From the NCBI RefSeq assembly GCF_001713355.1, contig NZ_CP016448.1, positions 744,001 to 808,000 on the forward strand: 64,000 nucleotides of DNA, read 5' to 3'. This DNA is from Methyloversatilis sp. RAC08. GTDB lineage: Bacteria; Pseudomonadota; Gammaproteobacteria; Burkholderiales; Rhodocyclaceae. The stretch's first letter is position 1; each line of letters starts with the position of its first letter. Below, in pieces: positions 54,331 to 64,000 of the stretch. The position numbers and the translations under genes were made by a program. The notes beneath the pieces are model-generated. The model worked only from the letters and a program-made list of their open reading frames with translations, was not told the origin of the DNA and made no database searches.

Positions 54331-57192
54331 TCAGGCAAGTTTCGCGAGCATTTCGCTCGCCTGCGACTGCTGATCCGCCGTGCCTTCGCGGACCACCTCC
54401 TGCAGCAGTTCGCGCGCACCTTCCTTGTCGCCCATCTCTTCGTAAGCGCGCGCCAGTTCGAGCTTGGTCTCCGCCTCTTCGGCTGCCGTTTGCGGCGGCT
54501 CCTCGGTGGCGAGCATATCTTCCGGATTGATCACTGTGGATACCGACGACTCGCTCAGGTCAGGCAGTGCCTGCGGAGGTGCTTCGTCGAACGCCTGCAC
54601 CGCGTCGCCGACCACATCCGTTTCCAGTGCATGCAGGGGGTCGCCGACAATGTCGGTTTCAAGCGTGGACGGATCGGTACCCAGATCGAGATTGATGTCG
54701 GACAGATCGATCACCGGTTCGGCTGTCGCCTGAGCCGGCGCATCCGATGCGTCAAAATTGAAGTCGATCAGATTGCCCACATCCGTACGTTCAAGATCGA
54801 CCACAGCACCACCGGCCGCGGCATCCGGATTGGCATCGCCCGCCGCCGGCAGTGACAGATCAAGATCGAATCCCTGCGACGACTGGGCAAGCGACTCCGC
54901 AGTATCAGCGACATTCTTTTCAAGAACGACGGTGCTGACGTCCTTCTTCGATTCGTCGGACGTGAAGTCGAGCCCAAGATCGAAATCAAGCGAAGAATCG
55001 GCGTCGGACTCGTCACCCGGCTTGGTCATCGTCGTGGCCACGCCAACAGCCGGCGCTTCCAAAAGCGGCTCCGCGGACTGAATGTCGAGATCGAAATCGA
55101 GATCCGTATCGACCTTCGCTGCCGGCACTTCCGGGGTACCGAGGTCGAGCTTGTTCAGATCCAGAGCAATCGTCGGTTCGCTGCCCGATGCAAGCTGGCC
55201 AATGTCACCCGGCAAGGTCCAGGTATCACGCATCTTGTCGGCGCCCGATACGACGACGGTAGCCGCCATCGACGCCTGTTCGTCAAAACCGTCATCCGGC
55301 GCCTCGCCGCCGCCGTACAGCGGATTGGTCGGGTCAACCGAGCGACCCAGCAAGGCGGCCTTTTCCCAGTCAGCACCACGGCCACCGGTCTGCGCATAGA
55401 GCTCGGTAGCCATTGTTTCGAATGGCTTGACCGATTTCCGCTGAGCATAGATTTCGAGCAGCTTCAGATGAATGGCGTGACGACTCGGCTCGGTCTTCAG
55501 CGCTTCAAGCAGGATCTCTTCCGCCTGCGCATCGCGACCGTAAGCCATGTAGACATCCGCTTCCGCAACCGGATCCACCCCTTCATCGGCGTCGATCGAC
55601 GACAGCGAAGACTGGCTGAAATCCGTCTGGATCGAACTGGCGCTGGTATCAACGCTCTGCCCGCCGCCCGTTGCGCCGATTACCGACGATGCGGCGGGCA
55701 CGGCTTCAAGGCCGGCTGTGGTCGAAGGCGTTGCGTCGGGCACGGCCTGACGCGCCTTCGACTTGCGGTAGCCCAGATAACCGAGCACCAGCAGCAACAC
55801 GGCGCCCAGACCGCCCAGAGTCTTGGGGTCGGAGAACAGCCCCGGCTGTTCAGATTCGGGCTCGGGTTCGGGCACCGGAGCAGGTGTGGCGACCGGCGGC
55901 ACGGGTTCCGCCTTGGGCGGCTCGACAGCCACCGGGGGCTCGGCCGGCTTTTCGACCGGTGCCTCATCGGCCAGCGCCACCAGATCCGGCACTTCCTTAT
56001 CTTCGGGCTTCGCCGCGTCGGCGGCGAGATCCGGCACCGGCTTTTCGGACGGTGCGACGACAGGCGCCGGCGCGGGAACGGGAACGGGCGCCGGTACAGG
56101 CGCGGGCGGCGTTGCGGCCTGCTGCTGCGCCTGCGCCATCGGCGTGTTCTTGAGTTCGACCAGCTTCTGCAACTCGCGAACATTGCGTTCGAGATCGGCC
56201 AGACGGCTGTTGGCGTCCTTGAGCGCGCGTTCCTTGGCGACCACCTCCTCCTCGAGCGCGCTGATCTTGCGGTCGCTTTCGGCAGCGGATTTCGACACCC
56301 TGACCTGGTCGGATGCGGCGGCTGCGGAGGGTGCGCGATCGTCAACCCGCGCTTCGATCCTGCCCGACGCGGCGCGACTGCCGGTGTCTGCCGCCAGCGG
56401 TGCGTCGGCCACAGCGCCTGCCAGGCGAGCACGATAGGCCGCGAAGTCACTGGTCTGCGCCATCACGATCTTGCGCGCTTCCTGCGGTGATACGGCTTGC
56501 GCAGCCGCCTGATCGGGAATCGCGAGAATGCGCCCGGCACGCAGCCGATTCATGTTGCCGTTGTCGAAGGCTTCGGGATTGGCCTGAACCAGCGCCACGA
56601 GCATCTGGTCGAGACTGACGCCGGCCGGCACATACTCGCCTGCGATACGACTCAGCGTATCGCCGCGCTTAACTTCATAGATGTTGTCAGCGGGCGCACG
56701 CGTTGGCGCGGTGGGCGCGGTGGGCGCCCTCGTCACTGCACGTGGCTCTGCACTCTTGACGACGACCGGATCGACCGGCGCCTGTCGGGGCATGTCAGCC
56801 GGATCCAGCAGGAAGGTGTATTCACGGACCAGCTTGCCGGATGACCAGTTGAGCTCGATCAGGACGTCCAGATAGGGCTCATTGACCACCCGTTCGCTGG
56901 TCACGACCAGCACCGGACGCGACCCGCGCTTTTCGACTGCGACCTTGACGCCGCTCAGGCTGGTGGCGTATTCGACGCCGGCCTGCTTGAAGGCACTTGG
57001 CGGCGCGAGCCTGGCGGTCATCGAAGCGAGTTCATCCGCATTGGCGGACAACTCGACTTCGGCACGGAGGGTCTGTCCGATGGCGGACTGAACGGTGAGT
57101 TTGCCCAAACCTGCTGCACCGGCTGTCAGCGGGAGCGCTGACAGCAACGCGGTCAACAGGCGGATCGAATGTTTTTTATCGCTATGACGCAC
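54331..57192 (-). CDS. fimV: FimV-type pilus assembly/polar protein
   Basis: A 953-residue protein. The signal peptide ends near GAAG (about 27). A FimV N-terminal domain (GKLTVQSAIGQTLRAEVEL) is followed by a LysM peptidoglycan-binding domain (about 171-232: IYEVKRGDTLSRIAGEYV), a coiled coil (about 300-345), Pro/Ala-rich linker, one transmembrane helix (about 458-475), a very acidic cytoplasmic region with repeated DLDFDL-like strings, and a C-terminal TPR pair (ELARAYEEMGDKEGARELLQEV). This is the FimV layout, which organises type IV pili and polar proteins. Confidence 0.93.
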   Translation of the reverse strand: MRHSDKKHSIRLLTALLSALPLTAGAAGLGKLTVQSAIGQTLRAEVELSANADELASMTARLAPPSAFKQAGVEYATSLSGVKVAVEKRGSRPVLVVTSERVVNEPYLDVLIELNWSSGKLVREYTFLLDPADMPRQAPVDPVVVKSAEPRAVTRAPTAPTAPTRAPADNIYEVKRGDTLSRIAGEYVPAGVSLDQMLVALVQANPEAFDNGNMNRLRAGRILAIPDQAAAQAVSPQEARKIVMAQTSDFAAYRARLAGAVADAPLAADTGSRAASGRIEARVDDRAPSAAAASDQVRVSKSAAESDRKISALEEEVVAKERALKDANSRLADLERNVRELQKLVELKNTPMAQAQQQAATPPAPVPAPVPVPAPAPVVAPSEKPVPDLAADAAKPEDKEVPDLVALADEAPVEKPAEPPVAVEPPKAEPVPPVATPAPVPEPEPESEQPGLFSDPKTLGGLGAVLLLVLGYLGYRKSKARQAVPDATPSTTAGLEAVPAASSVIGATGGGQSVDTSASSIQTDFSQSSLSSIDADEGVDPVAEADVYMAYGRDAQAEEILLEALKTEPSRHAIHLKLLEIYAQRKSVKPFETMATELYAQTGGRGADWEKAALLGRSVDPTNPLYGGGEAPDDGFDEQASMAATVVVSGADKMRDTWTLPGDIGQLASGSEPTIALDLNKLDLGTPEVPAAKVDTDLDFDLDIQSAEPLLEAPAVGVATTMTKPGDESDADSSLDFDLGLDFTSDESKKDVSTVVLEKNVADTAESLAQSSQGFDLDLSLPAAGDANPDAAAGGAVVDLERTDVGNLIDFNFDASDAPAQATAEPVIDLSDINLDLGTDPSTLETDIVGDPLHALETDVVGDAVQAFDEAPPQALPDLSESSVSTVINPEDMLATEEPPQTAAEEAETKLELARAYEEMGDKEGARELLQEVVREGTADQQSQASEMLAKLA

Positions 57193-57291
57193 CGCGTTTT
57201 CCTCGCGCGCTAAAACCCAAATCTCAAAATAACATCATGGTCTTAGCACTGCAAGCTAAACAGTCGCTTTATGTTGCGATACTGTCTGTTA

Positions 57292-57324
57292 CGACACATC
57301 ACGCAGAGATGGCGCGATGTGTCG
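57292..57324. terminator. Hairpin after asd
   Basis: CGACACATC (57292-57300) pairs with GATGTGTCG (57316-57324), and inside it CGC pairs with GCG. It lies eight bases after the asd stop. No T run follows on the minus strand, so it is more a stability hairpin or a factor-aided terminator than a classical one. Confidence 0.5.
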
Positions 57325-57332
57325 ATGCGTGG

Positions 57333-58448
57333 TCAGGCTTCGATCAGGATGCGCAGCATGCGCCGGAGCGGTTCGGCGGCGCCCCACAGCAACTGGTCGC
57401 CGCACGTGAATGCGCCGAGATAGTCCGGTCCCATATTGAGTTTGCGTACGCGACCGACCGGAATGGTCAGCGAACCGCTGACCGCAGCCGGCGTCAGGTC
57501 GCGCATGCTGTCCTCGCGATGGTTGGGGACAAACTTCACCCAGGCATTCGCTTCGCGGATCATGCTTTCGATTTCGTCCAACGGCACATCGCGGCGCAAC
57601 TTGATAGTGAGCGCCTGCGAATGACAGCGCATCGCGCCGACGCGAACGCAGATACCGTCGATCGGGATGATCTCCGATCCCGTACGACCGAGGATCTTGT
57701 TGGTTTCGGCCTGTCCCTTCCACTCTTCCTTGCTCTGACCGCTGTCCAGCTCCTTGTCGATGTACGGGATCAGCGAGCCGGCCAGCGGCACGCCGAAATT
57801 CGCTTTCGGAAAATCGGCACTGCGCAGGCTGTCCGTGACCGCCCGATCGATGTCGAGGATGGCGGACGAGCTGTCCTTCAGCATCGGCGCGGCAACGCCA
57901 TGCAACGTACCCATCTGCGACAGCAGTTCGCGCATGTTCTGCGCGCCCGCACCCGATGCCGCCTGATAGGTCATGGCGCTCATCCACTCGACCAGACCGG
58001 CCGAGAACAGCGCGCCGACACCCATCAGCATCAGGCTGACCGTGCAGTTGCCGCCGATGTAGTTCTTCACGCCGCCAACCAGACCGGCCTTGATCACGTC
58101 CATGTTGACCGGATCAAGGATGATGATGGCGTCGTCCTTCATGCGCAGCGCCGACGCGGCGTCGATCCAGTAGCCCTTCCAGCCGGCGGCGCGCAGCTTC
58201 GGGAACACCTCGTTCGTATAGTCGCCGCCCTGGCAGGTGATGATGATGTCCATCTTCGCCAGCTGGCCGACGTCGGCCGCGTCAAGCAGCGGCGCGCTGC
58301 CCTGCCCCACGTCCGGGCCCGCCGCACCGACGCTGGACGTGGTGAAGAACACCGGCTCGACCAGCGAAAAGTCGTTCTCTTCGCGCATGCGCTGCATGAG
58401 TACGGAACCCACCATGCCGCGCCAACCCACCATACCCAGCTTCAACAT
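57333..58448 (-). CDS. asd: Aspartate-semialdehyde dehydrogenase
   Basis: A 371-residue Asd of the gram-negative type. It has the NADP-binding [43 protein letters not shown], and the catalytic Cys in [12 protein letters not shown], and [11 protein letters not shown]. It makes the semialdehyde for Lys, Thr, Met and cell-wall diaminopimelate. It follows leuB by 18 bases. Confidence 0.96.
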   Translation of the reverse strand: MLKLGMVGWRGMVGSVLMQRMREENDFSLVEPVFFTTSSVGAAGPDVGQGSAPLLDAADVGQLAKMDIIITCQGGDYTNEVFPKLRAAGWKGYWIDAASALRMKDDAIIILDPVNMDVIKAGLVGGVKNYIGGNCTVSLMLMGVGALFSAGLVEWMSAMTYQAASGAGAQNMRELLSQMGTLHGVAAPMLKDSSSAILDIDRAVTDSLRSADFPKANFGVPLAGSLIPYIDKELDSGQSKEEWKGQAETNKILGRTGSEIIPIDGICVRVGAMRCHSQALTIKLRRDVPLDEIESMIREANAWVKFVPNHREDSMRDLTPAAVSGSLTIPVGRVRKLNMGPDYLGAFTCGDQLLWGAAEPLRRMLRILIEA

Positions 58449-58466
58449 TGTCTTGCCCTCTGAGCG

Positions 58467-59540
58467 TTACAGCGCCGCGATGACCGCGTCGCCCATTTCC
58501 TTCGTACCCACGCGCTGCGTGCCCGCTTCGTAGATGTCGCCGGTGCGCAAGCCCTGGGCCAGCACCTTGCGCACCGCATTCTCGATGCGCACCGCGTTCG
58601 CCTCGTCCTCGCCGCTGTAGCGCAGCAGCATCGCCGCCGACAGGATGGTCGCCAGCGGATTGGCCACGCCCTTGCCTGCGATGTCCGGCGCCGAACCGTG
58701 GCTGGGTTCGTACAGCCCCTTGTTGTTCGCATCCAGCGAAGCCGACGGCAGCATGCCGATCGAACCCGTCAGCATCGACGCCTCGTCCGACAGGATGTCG
58801 CCGAACATGTTGCCGGTGACGATCACGTCGAACTGCTTCGGCGCCTTCACCAGCTGCATCGCGGCGTTGTCGACCAGCATGTGCGACAGCTCGACATCCG
58901 GATAATCAGCGGCCATGGCGGTGATGACCTCGCGCCACAACTGGGTGCATTCGAGCACATTCATCTTGTCGACCGAACAGAGCTTGCCACCGCGCTTGCG
59001 CGCCGCCTCGAAGGCAACGCGACCGATGCGGCGGATTTCCTCTTCAGCGTAGATCATCGTGTTCCAGCCGACACGCTGACGGCCCCACTGCGTGTCGCGT
59101 TCCTCAATGCCGCGCGGCTGGCCGAAATAGATGTCGCCGGTCAGTTCGCGCACGATCAGGATGTCCAGGCCTGATACGACTTCCGGCTTCAGTGACGAAG
59201 CGTTGGCCAGTTCCGGATACAGGATGGCCGGGCGCAGATTGGCGAACACGCCCAGTTCTGCGCGGATGCCAAGCAACCCGCGCTCCGGACGCTGTTCACG
59301 CGGCAGTACATCCCATTTCGGACCGCCGACCGCACCGAGCAGGATGGCGTCGGCTTCGCGCGCAAGCTTCGAGGTCGCTTCCGGATACGGCTTGCCGGTG
59401 GCGTCCACCGCGCAGCCGCCGAGCAGCGCCTGTTCGAATTCGATCTTCAAACCATCGCCGCGCAGCGCCTCGAGCACGCGCAGCGCCTCGGCAGTGATTT
59501 CGATGCCGATGCCGTCACCGGGAATAACGCAGACTTTCAA
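58467..59540 (-). CDS. leuB: 3-isopropylmalate dehydrogenase
   Basis: A 357-residue LeuB. It has [33 protein letters not shown], the [13 protein letters not shown] motif, [11 protein letters not shown] with catalytic residues, and [22 protein letters not shown]. It starts 15 bases after leuD and belongs to leuCD-leuB-asd. Confidence 0.97.
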   Translation of the reverse strand: MKVCVIPGDGIGIEITAEALRVLEALRGDGLKIEFEQALLGGCAVDATGKPYPEATSKLAREADAILLGAVGGPKWDVLPREQRPERGLLGIRAELGVFANLRPAILYPELANASSLKPEVVSGLDILIVRELTGDIYFGQPRGIEERDTQWGRQRVGWNTMIYAEEEIRRIGRVAFEAARKRGGKLCSVDKMNVLECTQLWREVITAMAADYPDVELSHMLVDNAAMQLVKAPKQFDVIVTGNMFGDILSDEASMLTGSIGMLPSASLDANNKGLYEPSHGSAPDIAGKGVANPLATILSAAMLLRYSGEDEANAVRIENAVRKVLAQGLRTGDIYEAGTQRVGTKEMGDAVIAAL

Positions 59541-59555
59541 TGGACGCTCCAGAGT

Positions 59556-60194
59556 TCAGGCAAACAGCCAGGGTTGTTCGATGCGGCGACGGGCTTCGAA
59601 TTCGCGGATCTTGTCCGCCTGACGCAAGGTCAGGCCGATGTCGTCGAAGCCGTTCAGCAGGCAGTACTTGCGGAAAGCTTCGACATCGAAGCGGATGACG
59701 TGGCCGTCGGGCCGGATCACGGTCTGGCTTTCCAGGTCGATGCGCAGCCGGTAGCCGGGCGTGCCGGCGCACTGCAGGAACAGCTGTTCCAGCTCGGTCT
59801 GCGGCAGGCGGATCGGCAGCAGGCCGTTCTTGAAGCAGTTGTTGAAGAAGATGTCGGCAAACGTGGTGCCGAGGATGGCGCGGAAGCCGAAATCCTCGAT
59901 CGCCCACGGCGCGTGTTCGCGCGACGAGCCGCAACCGAAGTTCTCGCGTACCAGCAGGATGCTGGCGCCCTGGAAGCGTGGCTGGTTCAGCACGAAGTCG
60001 GGATTGAGCGGGCGCTTCGAGTGGTCCTGCCCCGGCTGGCCGACATCGAGATAGCGCCATTCGTCGAACAGCGTCGGACCGAAGCCCGAGCGTTTGATCG
60101 ACTTCAGGTACTGCTTCGGAATGATGGCGTCGGTGTCGACGTTCGCGCGGTCCAGCGGCGCGACCAGTCCGTCAAGCGTGGTGAATGGATTCAT
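59556..60194 (-). CDS. leuD: 3-isopropylmalate dehydratase small subunit
   Basis: A 212-residue LeuD. It has [49 protein letters not shown] and [17 protein letters not shown]. The start at 60194 (MNPFTTLDG) is the family start; the in-frame stretch to 60260 overlaps the small lipoprotein gene on the same strand and is not family sequence. Confidence 0.97.
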   Translation of the reverse strand: MNPFTTLDGLVAPLDRANVDTDAIIPKQYLKSIKRSGFGPTLFDEWRYLDVGQPGQDHSKRPLNPDFVLNQPRFQGASILLVRENFGCGSSREHAPWAIEDFGFRAILGTTFADIFFNNCFKNGLLPIRLPQTELEQLFLQCAGTPGYRLRIDLESQTVIRPDGHVIRFDVEAFRKYCLLNGFDDIGLTLRQADKIREFEARRRIEQPWLFA

Positions 60195-60228
60195 TGCGTG
60201 TTTTGCCTGGCTCGTTCGCTGACTTTGG

Positions 60229-60351
60229 CTACTTCGCCGACTTCTCGATGGCTTCGCCACCCTTCTTGATGTCCTTGCCCAGCCCTTCGACGGTATTGCA
60301 ACCCGCCAGCAGCAGCGCCATGGCGCTCATGCACACTACGATCAGCTTCAT
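60229..60351 (-). CDS. Entericidin-like small lipoprotein inside the leu cluster
   Basis: A 40-residue lipoprotein: [20 protein letters not shown] gives a signal with lipobox LAGC (Cys18), followed by [16 protein letters not shown], the short amphipathic tail typical of the entericidin EcnA/EcnB family. It sits between leuC (18 bases after its stop) and leuD, in the same direction. The same placement is seen in other betaproteobacteria as far as I recall. It is too short for common cut-offs. Confidence 0.8.
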   Translation of the reverse strand: MKLIVVCMSAMALLLAGCNTVEGLGKDIKKGGEAIEKSAK

Positions 60352-60369
60352 GCCCACTCTCCCGAATTT

Positions 60370-61776
60370 TCAAACGACATCGCGCACATCGGCGAAGCGG
60401 CCGGCGATTGCCGCCGCCGCCGCCATCTGCGGACTGACCAGATGGGTGCGTCCGCCGGCACCCTGGCGGCCTTCGAAATTGCGGTTCGAGGTCGACGCAC
60501 AACGCTCGCCTGGGTCGAGCCGGTCGGCATTCATGCCCAGACACATCGAACAGCCCGGCTCGCGCCACTCGAAGCCCGCCGCCTTGAACACCTTGTCCAG
60601 CCCTTCGGCTTCCGCCTGCGCCCGGACCAGGCCGGAGCCCGGCACCACCATCGCCAGCTTCACGTTGTCGGCGATGTGCCGGCCCTGCACCACCTTGGCG
60701 GCTGCACGCAGGTCTTCGATGCGCGAGTTGGTACAGGAACCGATGAATACCTTGTCGATCCGGATCTGGTCGATCGGCGTACGCGGGGTCAGCCCCATGT
60801 ACTGCAGCGCGCGCGCCACGCCCTCGCGCTGCACCGGATCGGCGAAATCCTCGGGCGCCGGCACCTGGCCGCGGATGTCGGTCACCATTTCCGGCGACGT
60901 GCCCCAGGTGACCTGCGGTGTGATGCGGCGCGCATCGATGTCGACCACGCGGTCGTGCTGTGCGCCGTCGTCGGATTTCAGCGTGCGCCAGTACTCGACC
61001 GCCCGCTCCCACTGTTCGTCGCGCGGCGCAAACGGCCGGCCGCGCAGGTAGTCGATCGTCGTCTGATCGACGGCGACCATGCCGGCCCGCGCACCAGCCT
61101 CGATCGCCATGTTGCACAGGGTCATCCGGCCTTCCATCGACAGCGCGCGGATGGCCGAGCCGCCGAATTCGATCGCGTAGCCGGTCCCGCCGGCAGTGCC
61201 GATCTGACCGATCACGTACAGCGCGATGTCCTTGGCGCTGACGCCCCGGCCAAGTTCGCCCTCGACCCGGACCAGCATCGATTTCGATTTCTTCTGCAGC
61301 AGGCACTGCGTGGCCAGCACGTGCTCGACTTCCGACGTGCCGATGCCCTGCGCCAGACAGGCGAATGCGCCGTGCGTCGAGGTGTGCGAGTCGCCGCACA
61401 CCACGGTCATGCCGGGCAGCGTCACGCCGTTTTCCGGTCCGATCACGTGCACGATGCCCTGCCGCTTGTCGCGATAGGGAAAGTAGGCCAGCGCGCCGTA
61501 GGTGCGGATGTTGTCGTCCAGCGTTTCGACCTGGGCGCGCGAGGTCGGGTCGGCCACCGCCAGATCCGAGCCGTCGGTCGGCACGTTGTGATCGGCGGTC
61601 GCCACGATGGAACCGGTTCGCCAGGGCTTGCGCCCGGCCAGGCGCAGGCCTTCGTAGGCCTGCGGGCTGGTCACCTCGTGCACCAGGTGGCGGTCGATGT
61701 ATAGCAGCGTCGTGCCGTCGTCTTCGGTATGCACGACATGGCCGGACCACAACTTGTCGTAAAGCGTTTGCGCCAT
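60370..61776 (-). CDS. leuC: 3-isopropylmalate dehydratase large subunit
   Basis: A 468-residue LeuC, an aconitase-family 4Fe-4S enzyme. It has the first cluster Cys in [15 protein letters not shown] and the second pair in [11 protein letters not shown], with [13 protein letters not shown] and the ATADHNVPT region. The start at 61776 ([10 protein letters not shown]) is preferred to GTG 61785. Confidence 0.97.
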   Translation of the reverse strand: MAQTLYDKLWSGHVVHTEDDGTTLLYIDRHLVHEVTSPQAYEGLRLAGRKPWRTGSIVATADHNVPTDGSDLAVADPTSRAQVETLDDNIRTYGALAYFPYRDKRQGIVHVIGPENGVTLPGMTVVCGDSHTSTHGAFACLAQGIGTSEVEHVLATQCLLQKKSKSMLVRVEGELGRGVSAKDIALYVIGQIGTAGGTGYAIEFGGSAIRALSMEGRMTLCNMAIEAGARAGMVAVDQTTIDYLRGRPFAPRDEQWERAVEYWRTLKSDDGAQHDRVVDIDARRITPQVTWGTSPEMVTDIRGQVPAPEDFADPVQREGVARALQYMGLTPRTPIDQIRIDKVFIGSCTNSRIEDLRAAAKVVQGRHIADNVKLAMVVPGSGLVRAQAEAEGLDKVFKAAGFEWREPGCSMCLGMNADRLDPGERCASTSNRNFEGRQGAGGRTHLVSPQMAAAAAIAGRFADVRDVV

Positions 61777-61831
61777 TGAAACCAATCCCGCTGATCAGCC
61801 AAACCGGAGATTATAACCGGCCGGCGGGCGC

Positions 61832-62989
61832 TCAGCCGTGACCGGGCGCGCTTTCCGGGCGCCACATCCAGCGCAGCAAGGCGTAGCCGGCGACCGCGAA
61901 CAGCGCACTGACCGAGAATGCCCAGGCGCCACCTAAGGGCGCCCACATCCAGCCGGCCAGCAACCCGCCCACCATGCCGCCGGCGCCGAAGGACACGCTG
62001 CCGTACAGGGCCTGCGCCCGCGCCTGCTGGCGCGCATCGAACCACTGGTTCAGCGCCGCCACCGAACCGGCGTGAAAGGCGCCGAATGTCAGACCGTGCA
62101 GCAGTTGCGCGCCGATCAGCCAGAGCGGTGCGGAGACTGCCCAGCCGATGACCGCGAAGCGAAGCACCGCCGCCATCAGTGCCACCAGCAACAGTGCGCG
62201 CAGCGTGAAACGGCGCAGCAGCCAGGGCATGCACAGGAAAACGCCAATCTCGGCCAGCACGCCCAGCGTCCACAGCCCGCCGATCACCCGCTTGCTGTAG
62301 CCGTGTTCGTCGAGATGGATCGAATAAAAGACATACAGCGCGCCGTGCGCACAGCTCATGAAGAATGCAGCGCCGAAAAGACCGGCAACCGGACGGCTGC
62401 GCAGGATGGCGCGCAGCGACTGCGTGGCAGCCACCGCGCCCGCGTGCACCGGCGCCTCCGGCACACACATCGCGAACAGGAAGATGCCGGCCAGCAGCAG
62501 GCTGCATGCCCACAGCACCGCATCCAGTCCGGTGCGTTCCAGTACATCGCCCAGCACCAGCACCGTGACTACAAAGCCGATCGATCCCCAGACCCGGATG
62601 GCGCCATAGCGCGACACACTGGATTTCAAGTGCTCCAGCGTCAGCGCTTCGACCAGCGGCAGCGACGCACTCCAGAAGAAGGACATCAGCGCCATGGCGA
62701 CGAAAACGCCAGCGAACTGGTCGGTGGTGAAGAAGATCAGGAAGCCGGCCAGGCTGGCCAACCCGGCCGCTCGCACGATGGGCACCCGGGCGCCGATGCG
62801 GTCGGCCAGCCATCCCCACAGACTGGGCGCGAGGATCCGCATCACCTGCATCAGCGACATGACAATGGCGATGTCGGCCGCTGAAAAATGAATGGAAGAG
62901 AGGTAGAGGCCGAAGTAGGGCGAAAAGGCGCCTACAAAGGCGAAATAGAAGAAGTAATAGGCGGACAGCCGCCAGTAGGGAAGAGGCAT
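61832..62989 (-). CDS. MFS transporter (phenylpropionate-permease-like)
   Basis: A 385-residue twelve-helix MFS protein of the MFS_1-like/HcaT group: YYFFYFAFVGAFSPYFGLYL, GWLADRIGARVPIVRAAGLA (loop 2-3 motif), RYGAIRVWGSIGFVVTVLVLG and the C-terminal GSVSFGAGGMVGGLLAGW. The substrate is unknown. It follows leuC's start region convergently only in strand order, being a separate upstream unit; the 55-base gap may let it read into leuC. Confidence 0.88.
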   Translation of the reverse strand: MPLPYWRLSAYYFFYFAFVGAFSPYFGLYLSSIHFSAADIAIVMSLMQVMRILAPSLWGWLADRIGARVPIVRAAGLASLAGFLIFFTTDQFAGVFVAMALMSFFWSASLPLVEALTLEHLKSSVSRYGAIRVWGSIGFVVTVLVLGDVLERTGLDAVLWACSLLLAGIFLFAMCVPEAPVHAGAVAATQSLRAILRSRPVAGLFGAAFFMSCAHGALYVFYSIHLDEHGYSKRVIGGLWTLGVLAEIGVFLCMPWLLRRFTLRALLLVALMAAVLRFAVIGWAVSAPLWLIGAQLLHGLTFGAFHAGSVAALNQWFDARQQARAQALYGSVSFGAGGMVGGLLAGWMWAPLGGAWAFSVSALFAVAGYALLRWMWRPESAPGHG

Positions 62990-63027
62990 CGGGCGAAGTC
63001 TACCCGAGCTGCCCGGGGCATCGCAGG

Positions 63028-63477
63028 CTAGCGTGTGCCGTGCCGGAGCTGGATGACGCCCTCGCCCACCCGCTGCGCGATCAGGTCGGACTGAATGCCT
63101 TCGCTGTAGCTGACGATCTCATAGCCGGCGTAGCCGCCCGAGCGGGCCAGCTGTTCAGCACGACGCCGGAACACCATGCGCGCCTCGCCCTCGCCGCCCG
63201 AGCGCATGCGCACCTTCTTCATGCCCAGGTAGTAGGTGTCTTCGGACAGCTTCGCCTCGTCGATGGACCAGTTCGGCGTCATCGGGTCGAGTACCAGATA
63301 AGCCACGTAGGCGGCGCCGGCAAAGTAGATCAGCTTCTCCGGCGTGGTGGCGTATCCGGGCGTCAGCTGCAGCTTGGTATTCGGAATGACCGAACCTGAA
63401 TTCGGCAGCGTACGGTCGAGTGACGTACACGCAGCCAGCAGGCAGGGAGCGATCAACGCGATCATCCGGATGTTCAT
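63028..63477 (-). CDS. Hypothetical lipoprotein
   Basis: A 149-residue protein with a lipoprotein signal (MNIRMIALIAPCLLAACTSL; lipobox LAAC, Cys17). The mature part has LQLTPGYATTPEKLIYFAGAAYVAYLVLDP and ends in a beta-rich region with FRRRAEQLARSGGYAGYEIVSYSEGIQSD. No known family is recognised by eye. It starts eight bases after the flgL stop. Confidence 0.75.
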   Translation of the reverse strand: MNIRMIALIAPCLLAACTSLDRTLPNSGSVIPNTKLQLTPGYATTPEKLIYFAGAAYVAYLVLDPMTPNWSIDEAKLSEDTYYLGMKKVRMRSGGEGEARMVFRRRAEQLARSGGYAGYEIVSYSEGIQSDLIAQRVGEGVIQLRHGTR

Positions 63478-63485
63478 GGCGCGCC

Positions 63486-64000
63486 TCAGATGTAGTTGAA
63501 CAGCGACAGTCCGGACACCTTCAGGAAGGACTGCTGCGCCGCCTGCAGATAGGTCTGCTGCTGCGTCAGGCGGCTGATCGCCTCGGTGTAGTTCAGGTCC
63601 CGCAGGTCGGCCAGCTGCGACTGGAACTGCAGATCGACATCGGCGCCGAGCGAATTCAGCGCATCCAGCTCGGCCGTGCGCGCGCCAATGCGTGAGCGAA
63701 CGGTGAGCAGGGCTTCCTGCGCCTGATCGATATTGCCTATCGTGGCCGACAGCGTGTTGTTCAGGGCCGCGATGGCCACCGGATTGCCGTTGGTGCCGCG
63801 TTCAAGTGCCAGGACCACATCGGAGATCGTTTCGAACACGCTCTGCGTGGCGCTGCGATCGAGCGAAAAACTGTCACCGTCGGCTGGCGAACCGGTGATC
63901 GAGAAACGCGCACCGAGATTGAATGCGGGTTCGGCGCCCTGCGAAGCCAGCGTAATCGTGTCTCCGGCCACATAGGTCCGCGGATAAGGCGCGGCACCCG
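63486..64000 (-). CDS. flgL: Flagellar hook-associated protein 3 (C-terminal part; runs off the window)
   Basis: The frame is open from the right edge to a stop at 63486, about 171 residues. The end is typical of FlgL/flagellin-type proteins: ALLTVRSRIGARTAELDALNSLGADVDLQFQSQLADLRDLNYTEAISRLTQQQTYLQAAQQSFLKVSGLSLFNYI covers the C-terminal coiled coil, of which I cite only this family ending. FlgL joins hook and filament. The N-terminus lies beyond 64000. Confidence 0.9.
   Translation of the reverse strand, partial: GAAPYPRTYVAGDTITLASQGAEPAFNLGARFSITGSPADGDSFSLDRSATQSVFETISDVVLALERGTNGNPVAIAALNNTLSATIGNIDQAQEALLTVRSRIGARTAELDALNSLGADVDLQFQSQLADLRDLNYTEAISRLTQQQTYLQAAQQSFLKVSGLSLFNYI

Overview
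The window is GC-rich (roughly two thirds G+C), densely coded chromosome with no insertion sequence, CRISPR array, tRNA or rRNA that I can see. Housekeeping gene order (metZ-ispD-ispF; purF-cvpA-SPOR-folC-accD-trpA-trpB-trpF; truA next to fimV; asd-leuB-leuD-leuC) is that of a betaproteobacterium. A metabolically versatile or methylotrophic member of the Rhodocyclales would fit the accessory content, but that is inference.

Region 1 (1-5.7 kb, minus strand) is a tightly overlapping cell-surface glycan operon: a sialyltransferase-like protein, an O-antigen-ligase-type membrane protein, a GT9 heptosyltransferase-like enzyme, a GT4 glycosyltransferase, a membrane protein and a TrmB-like methyltransferase cut by the window edge. 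A lipoprotein, an AI-2E family membrane protein and a chlorite-dismutase-family protein follow.

Region 2 (8.3-36.4 kb) is a large island for taking up and hydrolysing amides and urea. (a) An unusual histidine kinase whose sensor is an NCS1-type permease joined to a Cys-rich linker, with its LuxR-type response regulator, is divergent from (b) urtABCDE, a formamidase (fmdA), an FmdB zinc-ribbon protein and an FmdC-type porin. Convergent to this is (c) an orphan second UrtA and a urease operon ureE-F-AB(fused)-C-G-D. (d) An operon for N,N-dimethylformamidase (dmfA1, dmfA2) continues with a ring-hydroxylating-oxygenase homologue that has lost its metal ligands, a Sel1-repeat protein and an unknown 97-residue protein. 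(e) Divergent amiC-amiR encode an amide sensor and an ANTAR antiterminator, followed by a second FmdC-type porin.

The strongest regulatory signal is a pair of matching leaders upstream of the orphan urtA and of dmfA1. Each has a consensus-like sigma-70 promoter, a short hairpin with compensatory base changes, and a strong intrinsic terminator with a conserved single-base bulge. Together with the linked amiR they predict that AmiR-type antitermination controls both transcription units. The predicted flow is porin, then ABC uptake, then dimethylformamide to dimethylamine plus formate, formamide to formate plus ammonia, and urea to ammonia plus CO2. Genes for dimethylamine breakdown are not in the window.

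Region 3 (36.4-64 kb) holds a GGDEF-EAL protein, a metallophosphoesterase, an SDR oxidoreductase, two tiny overlapping genes of unknown function, and then ordinary housekeeping genes: the isoprenoid pair ispDF, metZ, purF, cvpA, folC, accD, trpFBA, truA, fimV, asd, leuBDC with a small entericidin-like lipoprotein gene inside the leu cluster, an MFS transporter, a lipoprotein and the C-terminal part of flgL at the right edge.
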